A stretch of 64,000 bases of DNA from Kribbella jiaozuonensis (GTDB lineage Bacteria > Actinomycetota > Actinomycetes > Propionibacteriales > Kribbellaceae), in contig NZ_SZPZ01000006.1 in the NCBI RefSeq assembly GCF_005233875.1, positions 496,001-560,000 of the forward strand, given 5' to 3'. The translations under genes and the position numbers were made by a program. Below the pieces are notes generated by a model, which did not search any database, was not told the DNA's origin, and worked only from the letters and a program-made list of their open reading frames with translations. Positions 16,397 through 22,677 of the stretch are shown piece by piece. Every line of letters begins with the position of its first letter. Within the stretch, counting starts at the first letter, position 1.

Positions 16397-16887
16397 GACA
16401 ACCTCTCATCAATGCGATTGGTCTTCTTCGATTCCCGCAGCGAGGCGAGCGCCCGGCTCGCGGTCGCACGCACGGAGGACGGTTTGATGCCGAGCACGTC
16501 GGCGATCGTCTGGTCGTCCAGGTCCTGGTAGTAGCGCAGGACCAGCACGACCCGTTCCCGGGCGGACAACGTGGCAAGTGCTCGCCAGAGGTCATCGGAG
16601 TTCGCGATGTCCGTGGCGTGATCGGGTACGGCGCCCTGCGGGTCGATCTCGGCCGTCGGCGCCTCGCTGTACGAACGCCGGCGGGTCATCGAGAGGAACT
16701 CGTTCACCAGGATGCGCCGGACGTAGTGGTGTGGGTCGTCGACGTTGCGCACCTTCCGCCAGGAGCGGAACGCCTGCATCAACGCGATCTGCGCAAGGTC
16801 CTCCGCTCGCTGGTAGTCGCCGGAGACCGTGAACCCGAGCCGCACCAGTTCCTGTCCACGGGCGGATACGTACTCCTCGAACTCCAC
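16393..16887 (-). CDS. SigE-family (ECF) RNA polymerase sigma factor
   Basis: This 164-residue minimal sigma factor has region 2 (AEDLAQIALMQAFRSWRKV, then PHHYVRRILVNEFLS) and region 4 (LSARERVVLVLRYYQDLDDQ, then IADVLGIKPSSVRATASRAL). This short architecture with an RRILVNEFLS-like motif is the SigE family that is expanded in Kribbella and related genera. It is translationally coupled to the membrane META-domain gene downstream. The target promoters are unknown; the operon itself is the first candidate. Confidence 0.92.
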   Translation of the reverse strand: MEFEEYVSARGQELVRLGFTVSGDYQRAEDLAQIALMQAFRSWRKVRNVDDPHHYVRRILVNEFLSMTRRRSYSEAPTAEIDPQGAVPDHATDIANSDDLWRALATLSARERVVLVLRYYQDLDDQTIADVLGIKPSSVRATASRALASLRESKKTNRIDERLS

Positions 16888-16979
16888 GCGCCACTCCCTG
16901 GCTGGGCGTACAACTCCTCACACCTATTAGACGCATCGAGCCGCCCACGTGCTGCAACCGTTGGCGCACAGTTCCGTCT

Positions 16980-18281
16980 CTAGTCCAGCAGGAACGCCCG
17001 GACCGCTTCCTGCCCACGGGGATCCCGTTGCACGCTGTGCCCGCTGCCGGGGATGACAACCAGCTTCGCGTCCCGCGAGTGCTCCTGCTCCCATCTGGAC
17101 CAGTCCAGTGGACAGAACAGGTCGTTACTCCCGTGCAGGATCAGCGTGCGTGGCAACAGTTCCTGTGCGGCCGGGTACGTCGACACGCGGGCGGCCGGCC
17201 AGCGCAGGCAGCCCTGGATCATCAGCTGGCTGCGCGCGGTCACCACGTCGTACGGGTACAGGTGCTTTGCGTTCAAGCGTCGTACGGCGTCGTTGAGAGC
17301 GGTCTCGCGATCGGGCTTGCCGGACCACGGGAAGCGGAGGTCCGAGCAGAGGGTGGCCATGTGCAGTCCCGCGGAGAGCGTGCTGTACTCGAGTCCTCTG
17401 CTGCTGGTTTGCTGGAGGAGCTGCTTCAAGCCGGTGTCGTCGCTGGTGCGTGCGGCGTGCAAAGTGGCCGGAATCCCTTTGAGCGTTGGGTTTACCGAGT
17501 TGAGGCTCGCGACCGACAGCGTCTCCATCAGGTCGGTCCCGCTGACACCGTGCTGCACCAGCCAGGCCAGGTCCGCCACCGGATCCGTCGTACACGTTGG
17601 ATCCTGACGGCACGCGGCCTTGAGTACCGGACCGGTCGCTGCCATCAGATCGACGCCCATCGGATCGAAACCCTTGTGCGGTACGACGGAATCCAGCACG
17701 AGCGACTGGACATGGCTCGGATACTTCAAGCCGTACTGCGCCGCCGTGAAGCTCCCGTACGACGTCCCGTCGAGGGTCAGCCTGTCGACCTTGAGGGACT
17801 GGCGCAGCTGCTCGATGTCGTCGACGGTGTCGGGTGTGCCGTAGTACCCGAGGCCCGCGCCGATCCGCTGAGCGCACTCGTCGACAGCGGCTGGCGGCGG
17901 TGTGAGGAAGTCCGAGCCGCCGACGGTCTCTTGTAATGAAGGGCAATTGATGCCGTTCGAGCCCGTGCCGCGTTGGTCGAGCATGACGAGCCGGTACTCG
18001 CGCAGTACGTCGGGGTGCACGTTGCGCTTGAGGCTGGGCAGGAGCGGTACGCCGGGCTGGCCGGGGCCGCCGGTGAGGAGCAGGAGAACACCGCGTGGTG
18101 CGTCGACGTTGTCGGCCGCGATGACTGCGAGATCGAGCGACGGGCCGTCGGGGCGCTGGCGATCGACCGGGACGTGAACTGTCGTACAGGTGAAGCCCGG
18201 CGTGCAGTCGGCAGCACCTGTCGGCGCCGAGCAGGCGCTGGTGGCGAGGACCAGCGCGCACAGCAGCCGGATCGTTCGCAT
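16980..18281 (-). CDS. Alpha/beta-hydrolase of the TAP-like (tripeptidyl aminopeptidase) family, probable lipoprotein
   Basis: This 433-residue secreted hydrolase has an N-terminal signal ending in a lipobox-like LATSAC, so it is probably lipid-anchored. The alpha/beta core has LLLTGGPGQPG (oxyanion region), VMLDQRGTGSNG, the nucleophile elbow LDGTSYGSFTAAQYG (G-x-S-x-G), and the C-terminal TAP-like segment LILHGSNDLFCPLDW with Asp, then SGHSVQ with His. Related actinobacterial enzymes release N-terminal peptides or hydrolyse esters outside the cell. The 14-base-arm hairpin upstream (18317-18356) separates it from the lipoprotein gene. Confidence 0.86.
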   Translation of the reverse strand: MRTIRLLCALVLATSACSAPTGAADCTPGFTCTTVHVPVDRQRPDGPSLDLAVIAADNVDAPRGVLLLLTGGPGQPGVPLLPSLKRNVHPDVLREYRLVMLDQRGTGSNGINCPSLQETVGGSDFLTPPPAAVDECAQRIGAGLGYYGTPDTVDDIEQLRQSLKVDRLTLDGTSYGSFTAAQYGLKYPSHVQSLVLDSVVPHKGFDPMGVDLMAATGPVLKAACRQDPTCTTDPVADLAWLVQHGVSGTDLMETLSVASLNSVNPTLKGIPATLHAARTSDDTGLKQLLQQTSSRGLEYSTLSAGLHMATLCSDLRFPWSGKPDRETALNDAVRRLNAKHLYPYDVVTARSQLMIQGCLRWPAARVSTYPAAQELLPRTLILHGSNDLFCPLDWSRWEQEHSRDAKLVVIPGSGHSVQRDPRGQEAVRAFLLD

Positions 18282-18316
18282 GCATCAGCGTGCGGCAACG
18301 CGCCGGCCGCCGCAAC

Positions 18317-18356
18317 CTGCCTCGCGGGTCGACCTGTGGAGGGACCCGCAAGGCAG
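18317..18356 (-). terminator. Strong stem-loop between two minus-strand genes, probable terminator
   Basis: Fourteen-base arms at 18317-18330 and 18343-18356 pair with a 12-base loop. In minus-strand RNA the single non-Watson-Crick position is a G-U pair, while on the plus strand it would be a C-A mismatch, so the structure suits the minus-strand transcript. No U-tract follows, which is common in high-GC actinobacteria. It lies after the lipoprotein gene (18411-19016). Confidence 0.5.
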
Positions 18357-18410
18357 GCGCGGGTTGACCCCGCTTCGGACGGCTTCGGGGTGCACGTCCG
18401 GCGCGGGGGG

Positions 18411-19016
18411 TCAGCGGAGGCCGAGTGCCTTGGTCAGCTCGCCGGTTACCTGGCGCGGCGCCGGCAGGGTGCCCGGCTTGCCCGGACCCTCCAGGGAGGT
18501 CGCCACCAGGCGGTGGCAGCCGAAGGCCTCGGCCGTGATCGACAGCACGCCGCGGTCGTTGTCGGTGAACCGCATGACGTAGGTCGGGCCGAGTTCCTTG
18601 GTGCAGATGCTCGGCTTCTTTGCGACAGGTTTCGCCGCGTTGACCAGGGCGAGCAGATCGGTCGCCTGCTTGCCGGTGCGTTTCGTGGTGACGGTCGCGT
18701 AGTCCTGCCCGGACGCCGCCGCGTCGTACTGGCAGATCGTCACGCTGACGGGGTGGAACGCTGAGGTCGCGGCACCCTGGCCCCAGACCGCCTTGTCGGC
18801 GGCGGCGCGGACGGCCGCGATGGTCTCGGGGCAGTCGGTGCTCGGTGTGCCGCTGGGGGTGGGTGACGGCGTGGGGGTGCCGGGGGTGGTCGGCGTGTCC
18901 GTGGGCTGGGCGGCGGGCGGAGAGGTGGAGTTCTCGTTACCGCAGGCGGCGGCAACACCGAGAACAGCCACGACGAGCGTCGCACCGATCAGGCCCCGTG
19001 TCCGTAATGCACTCAC
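18411..19016 (-). CDS. Putative lipoprotein with Pro/Thr-rich linker
   Basis: This 201-residue protein starts at GTG 19016, with GGAAGGA 8 bases upstream. The N-terminal signal (LIGATLVVAVLGVAAACGN) ends in a lipobox with Cys about residue 24. A Pro/Thr/Ser-rich spacer follows (about 30-60), then a compact domain with three further Cys residues (TDCPE, VTICQYD, SICTKE). The overall look resembles DUF3558-type actinobacterial lipoproteins, but I do not recognise it firmly. It is probably surface-anchored. Function unknown. Confidence 0.75.
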   Translation of the reverse strand: MSALRTRGLIGATLVVAVLGVAAACGNENSTSPPAAQPTDTPTTPGTPTPSPTPSGTPSTDCPETIAAVRAAADKAVWGQGAATSAFHPVSVTICQYDAAASGQDYATVTTKRTGKQATDLLALVNAAKPVAKKPSICTKELGPTYVMRFTDNDRGVLSITAEAFGCHRLVATSLEGPGKPGTLPAPRQVTGELTKALGLR

Positions 19017-19219
19017 GACTCGGTCCTTCCGGGTTGGCAAGGTCACCCATGATGCTGGAAAGGCGTCACGTCGTGCGTGCCAGAACATCACGGCGGCGCG
19101 TCGTTCCGGTCACGCCGCCGGATCGTTCGGCAACCGAGGCAGAGCTGTAACGTCCGCGCGCTGGTCGCGGGTATAGCTCCCCGGGGAGAAATCACTCCCG
19201 GAGCGCCCCGGCGACTCGG

Positions 19220-19225
19220 TAATCT
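19220..19225 (+). promoter_or_regulatory. -10 element of a leaderless promoter (TAATCT)
   Basis: TAATCT lies exactly 6 bases before ATG 19232. The GGAGG that follows sits only 1 base before the start, too close for a normal Shine-Dalgarno site, so a leaderless transcript starting at the ATG is the better reading. Confidence 0.5.
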
Positions 19226-19231
19226 GGAGGC

Positions 19232-19372
19232 ATGACGAGCCCGTATGAAGACGACGAGCCGCTGCTGCCGGAACAGACCCGTGACGACGACCCGCGGTCC
19301 TGGGGTGAGAACGACTTCGGCAGCGACGACGACGAGCGCATCCTGAACGAGGTCCCCCCGCACCACGGATGA
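19232..19372 (+). CDS. Small acidic protein, 46 residues, ending in PPHHG
   Basis: This short gene encodes MTSPYEDDEPLLPEQTRDDD and then 26 more residues, including SWGENDFGSDDDERILNE, and ends VPPHHG. About a third of the residues are Asp or Glu. The pattern LPEQT-DD-WGE-DDER-PPH resembles a family of tiny acidic actinobacterial proteins that I know only as hypotheticals. It overlaps the hydrolase gene by 4 bases (ATGA), so translation is coupled. A good -10 (TAATCT) lies 6 bases upstream. No function can be assigned; it is probably soluble and partly disordered. Confidence 0.7.
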   Translation: MTSPYEDDEPLLPEQTRDDDPRSWGENDFGSDDDERILNEVPPHHG

Positions 19373-19995
19373 CCGTGCTCCTGGTCCACGGCGGCCTCTG
19401 GGAAGCCATGGACGCAGCCAAGTTCTGGGGTACGCCGGGCATCACCGCCGGACTCACGTCGTACGGCGTGGAGGTGCTCGCGCCGGACCGTCCGCAGTGT
19501 GCAAGTGGGTGGGACGTCGAGGTCGAGGCCCTCGGTGAACTCCTGGCGAAACGTGCCGGTCCGGTAAGAATCGTTGGCGCCTCCAATGGGTGTACGGTCG
19601 CGGTCCTGCTGGCATTGAGGTTTCCGGAGCTGGTCGATCGCCTCCTGCTGGCCTGGCCCGCGACCGGCGACGACGCCGCCGCGAACGAACGTGCCCGGAC
19701 GGGGTTGGTGACCCGCGGCTGCCCGCCCGACGCCGCGGAAAGCCTGCTGGCCGGCGGCATCCTGCGTGGTGTGACGGACCAGGAACTTGCCGCTCTGACA
19801 CGTATTCGGGTGGCGGTGCTGCCGTCGGTACCGGAGAATCCGTCGCATCAGCGGAAGACGGTCGACGCGCTGTTGCGGTCGATCCGGGGGAGTCGTGAGC
19901 TGGCAGGGTGTCCCGAACCGCCGACGCCCGCCTTCCGGAACAGCACGCAGTACCTGGATCAGCTGGTGCGAACGATCGTGGAGTTCGTCAACTGA
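19369..19995 (+). CDS. Alpha/beta-hydrolase
   Basis: This 208-residue hydrolase has TVLLVHGGLWEAMD (oxyanion-hole HGG) at the very N-terminus. VRIVGASNGCTVAVLLAL contains the nucleophile elbow G-A-S-N-G, and FPELVDRLLLAWPA follows. The acid and His are less clear; the C-terminal half is shorter than in typical esterases. Substrate unknown. It is translationally coupled to the small acidic protein upstream and followed after 10 bases by a GNAT gene. Confidence 0.8.
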   Translation: MTVLLVHGGLWEAMDAAKFWGTPGITAGLTSYGVEVLAPDRPQCASGWDVEVEALGELLAKRAGPVRIVGASNGCTVAVLLALRFPELVDRLLLAWPATGDDAAANERARTGLVTRGCPPDAAESLLAGGILRGVTDQELAALTRIRVAVLPSVPENPSHQRKTVDALLRSIRGSRELAGCPEPPTPAFRNSTQYLDQLVRTIVEFVN

Positions 19996-20005
19996 GGGGG
20001 AGCGC

Positions 20006-20512
20006 GTGGAACTTCGGGGGTTTTCCGACGGGTACGGCGTCGAGGTCGCGAGCTGGGCCGTCGATGCGAAGGAAGTGGCGTTGCTGTCCGGGCGGGTGGA
20101 GTACCCCTTCCCGGATGATCTGCGGACGAGCTGGCGGACGGTCGAGGAGGACATCCACTCCTATCTGCTGTTCGACGGCGAGCAGCCGGTGGGCTACGGC
20201 GAGATCTGGCTGGACGACGAGGAGGACGAGGTCGAGCTCGCCCGGATCATCGTGGACCCGAAGCTCCGGGGTCGCGGGGTCGGCGGAGAACTCGTCAAGG
20301 CGTTGCTCGGACCGGCACTGGACGCCGGCTACTCGGAGGTCTTCCTGCGGGTCCGCCCGGAGAACGCGGCGGCGATCCGCGCCTACCACGGCAGCGGTTT
20401 CGTCGACGTGCCCGCGGCCTTGATGGAGGAGTGGAACGACGGTCAGCCGGTCCCGTACCGCTGGATGCGGTACGCCGGTGAGCAGGTGGACGCCGGCGAG
20501 CTCAGGGGCTGA
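20006..20512 (+). CDS. GNAT-family N-acetyltransferase
   Basis: This 168-residue protein has the acetyl-CoA binding signature ARIIVDPKLRGRGVGGELVK (R-x-x-G-x-G motif A) and the later YSEVFLRVRPENAAAIRAYH segment of motif B. GTG 20006 follows GAGGGGGAG and starts the conserved N-terminal strand. It is likely co-transcribed with the upstream hydrolase. The acceptor substrate is unknown. It converges on mscL with a 33-base gap. Confidence 0.86.
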   Translation: MELRGFSDGYGVEVASWAVDAKEVALLSGRVEYPFPDDLRTSWRTVEEDIHSYLLFDGEQPVGYGEIWLDDEEDEVELARIIVDPKLRGRGVGGELVKALLGPALDAGYSEVFLRVRPENAAAIRAYHGSGFVDVPAALMEEWNDGQPVPYRWMRYAGEQVDAGELRG

Positions 20513-20545
20513 GGTTTACGCGCCCACCTGCGGCGACGGCAGGCC

Positions 20546-20941
20546 TTATGGCTGGCGGGTGCGGAGCAGGTCGCGGATCTCGGTCAGCAGCTCCTGGTCG
20601 GCGGTGAGCGGGGTGGTCTCCGGCTCGGGCTCCTCGCCGCGCCTGCGGCGCTCGGCGAGCTTGTTCAGCGGCATCACGATGAAGAAGTAGACCGCGATGG
20701 CGACGAACAGGAAGTTCAGCGCGGCCTGCAGGATGAGGCCGATCGAGAACTTCGCGCCGTTGATCTCGAAGTTCCAGACGCCGCTGATATCGGTCTTGCC
20801 GAAGATCGCTGCGATGAACGGGTTGATGAAGCCGTCCACGAGCGCATTGACGATCTTGGTGAACGCTGCGCCGATGACGACGGCGACCGCGAGGTCGATG
20901 ACGTTCCCGCGCATGACGAATTCTTTGAAGCCCTTGAGCAT
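20546..20941 (-). CDS. mscL: Large-conductance mechanosensitive channel MscL
   Basis: This 131-residue protein has the MscL layout. It starts MLKGFKEFVMRGNVIDLAVA with the amphipathic N-terminal helix and pore-lining TM1 (VVIGAAFTKIVNALVDGFI). A short extracellular loop follows (FGKTDISGVWNF), then TM2 (AALNFLFVAIAVYFFIVMP) and a charged C-terminal helix (LTADQELLTEIRDLL). It opens under membrane tension to release solutes on osmotic downshock. Length is normal for the family. Gene order with the SAF and FmdB genes recalls the mycobacterial mscL region. Confidence 0.96.
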   Translation of the reverse strand: MLKGFKEFVMRGNVIDLAVAVVIGAAFTKIVNALVDGFINPFIAAIFGKTDISGVWNFEINGAKFSIGLILQAALNFLFVAIAVYFFIVMPLNKLAERRRRGEEPEPETTPLTADQELLTEIRDLLRTRQP

Positions 20942-21060
20942 GTGGGTTGCCTCCACGAAGCGGGTGGTTTGTACCCGAGAAACGTAGGGCCGCGGGCTGC
21001 CCAGAGCGAGGTACCGCGCCGCGCGGCAACGCATCGTGCCCTCAGCTGTCCGCTGAGTGA

Positions 21061-21672
21061 TCAGCTCGTGTCGGGCGTCAGCGCGACAGTGATGCGCGAG
21101 TTCGTACTGGCCTGGGCCAGTCGGGTCGCGATCTCCGGCGTTGCCGCGACCACGATCAGCGCGCCGGCCGTGGCCGACCGAGGCGCCGGCAGAGCGATGA
21201 CGGGAACGCTTCGGGCCAGGAGGCCGGCAGCGGCCGTACTCGTTGCGGCGTACAGATTGATGTGGTCGCCGACCCGTAGGAGAGCGCTGATGTCGGCGTC
21301 GTCGACGCGGAACGGATAGGCGAGAGAGCCGGACGGCACGGCTGGTGGCCCCAGGAATCTGGCGTCGGTGAGTGGCTCGCCTGCTCTGACCGGTCCGCTC
21401 AGCAGCCGCGCGGTCAGATCGGCGCCCGGTCTGAGGGCACCGGAAGGCACAGCGCCCGGCGGTAGTTCGACGGTACGCAGGTCGTCGTGCGTGGGCACGG
21501 CTCCGCCGGTCAGGTCGCGCGCGGCGGCCAGCACCGCGACTGTCGGCGGGGGCGAAGGGGAGAGGGCTAGAAGGCCGAAGTACACAGCGGCCGCGGCGGC
21601 AACGCCGGCCAGCAGTCGACGGTGCCAACGGGCGGCACGGAGCAGATCACGAAGTGGGGAAGGGATTTTCAT
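21061..21672 (-). CDS. SAF-domain protein (CpaB/RcpC-like)
   Basis: This 203-residue protein has a single N-terminal membrane helix (about residues 20-37) followed by an SAF domain (VAVLAAARDLTGGAVPTHDD, then AGEPLTDARFLGP). The RcpC/CpaB-type beta region includes VGDHINLYAAT and ALIVVAATPEIATRL. CpaB proteins assist Flp pilus assembly, but no other pilus gene is visible here. Proteins of this type also sit alone beside FmdB genes in actinobacteria, so the pilus link is uncertain. Confidence 0.78.
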   Translation of the reverse strand: MKIPSPLRDLLRAARWHRRLLAGVAAAAAVYFGLLALSPSPPPTVAVLAAARDLTGGAVPTHDDLRTVELPPGAVPSGALRPGADLTARLLSGPVRAGEPLTDARFLGPPAVPSGSLAYPFRVDDADISALLRVGDHINLYAATSTAAAGLLARSVPVIALPAPRSATAGALIVVAATPEIATRLAQASTNSRITVALTPDTS

Positions 21673-21727
21673 GCCGGAGAAGATACGAACTTCTCCGGCG
21701 TCCCTTCCGGTTATCCACAGAAAAGAT

Positions 21728-22060
21728 TCAGGCGGCGCTGGTGCTCGAGGAGGACGAGCTTCCCGAGGAGGAGCTGCCCGACGAGGAGTCCTTCGAGGTC
21801 GACGACGACTTCGACGACTCGGACGAGCCGCCGGAGCCGGCCGAGGACGACTCGGACTTCGCCGGCACCGAGCTCTTGCCGGACGAGCGGCTGTCGGTCC
21901 GGTAGAAGCCGGAGCCCTTGAACACGACGCCCACGGCGTTGAAGACCTTGCGGAGGTTGCCCTGGCAGTTCGGGCACACGGTCAAAGCATCGTCCGTGAA
22001 GCTCTGGCGCACCTCGAGCGCTTCACCACAGTCGGTGCACTGGTACTGGTACGTCGGCAC
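21728..22060 (-). CDS. FmdB-family zinc-ribbon protein with Ser-rich tail (Ruc-like)
   Basis: Residues 1-45 form the FmdB zinc ribbon: MPTYQYQCTDCGEALE, with a second CPNCQG pair, giving four Cys ligands. From about residue 58 the chain is a disordered Ser/Gly/Lys-rich tail. In M. tuberculosis the homologous gene next to 5-formyltetrahydrofolate cyclo-ligase and galU encodes Ruc, described as a redox-controlled chaperone with zinc-binding Cys and a disordered tail. The same role is plausible here by position and architecture, not shown. The length of 110 residues fits that family. Confidence 0.87.
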   Translation of the reverse strand: MPTYQYQCTDCGEALEVRQSFTDDALTVCPNCQGNLRKVFNAVGVVFKGSGFYRTDSRSSGKSSVPAKSESSSAGSGGSSESSKSSSTSKDSSSGSSSSGSSSSSSTSAA

Positions 22061-22137
22061 GGTCGGTTCCCTTCAAGCCGCTGGCACTCCTACTACCCGA
22101 CTGCTAATAATGCGCCAGCGGCCCGAAGTATTCCAAC

Positions 22138-22599
22138 TCAGCCCTGTCGGCGCACCGTGAAGTTCCAGCATCCGGCCACCACATTGCGCACCTGAACGGT
22201 GTCCACGGCCGGATCCTCGAACAGTAGTTTGAGCTCCGTTTCGCTCGTCCCAGGCTCTGCGACGACACCGTCCAGCATCTGACCGGCGGCGTCGTACGGC
22301 CGCAGTACCGCCTGCCGGTCCCGGAAGTCGATCGGGAAGCCCTCGTCCGGACCCGGGCAGTCCGTCACGTGCACGAACACCGGCCCGATCTCGGCGTACG
22401 GGCCGCCGACCGTCATCGGGCGGTGTGCGACCAGCGTGATCCGCTCACCGGCGCCCGCGAGCGTCAGGCAGCAGCGCAGCGGCTCGCCGCCTTCCGACGT
22501 CCGCGGAACGACGGCGTTTCCGAAATCGTCGTAGCTGTTGCAGCGAATGCGGTCCAGCTCGGAACCGGGGACGCCTTCATACCTCAACTCTGCGTTCAT
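22138..22599 (-). CDS. DUF1203-family protein
   Basis: This 153-residue protein starts NAELRYEGVPGSELDRIRCN and contains the conserved PLRCCLTLAGAGERITLVAH, GPYAEIGPVFVH and FRDRQAVLRPYDAAG segments of DUF1203. Members are small cytoplasmic proteins of unknown function, and the paired Cys in LRCCL is a family trait. ATG 22599 is used because the domain begins at once; no good ribosome-binding site is seen. It diverges from the penicillin acylase gene with a 78-base gap containing a palindrome. Confidence 0.8.
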   Translation of the reverse strand: MNAELRYEGVPGSELDRIRCNSYDDFGNAVVPRTSEGGEPLRCCLTLAGAGERITLVAHRPMTVGGPYAEIGPVFVHVTDCPGPDEGFPIDFRDRQAVLRPYDAAGQMLDGVVAEPGTSETELKLLFEDPAVDTVQVRNVVAGCWNFTVRRQG

Positions 22600-22635
22600 G
22601 TCGAGGGAACGCAGAGCAACGCAAAGTTGTGAGGG

Positions 22636-22649
22636 ACCCCATTTGGGGT
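22636..22649. promoter_or_regulatory. Palindrome in the DUF1203/penicillin-acylase divergent region
   Basis: ACCCCA (22636-22641) and TGGGGT (22644-22649) are perfect six-base arms around TT. It lies 29 bases before the proposed acylase start and 37 after the DUF1203 start, a fit for an operator, though chance in GC-rich DNA is possible. Confidence 0.3.
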
Positions 22650-22677
22650 GCGCGGGCGGATTCTCTACGGTTGGTCC

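Noticed and set aside
21654..21905. Asp/Glu-rich 83-codon frame opposite the FmdB gene
   Set aside because: Its acidity is simply the antisense of the Ser-rich tail codons; no start context or homology sign.
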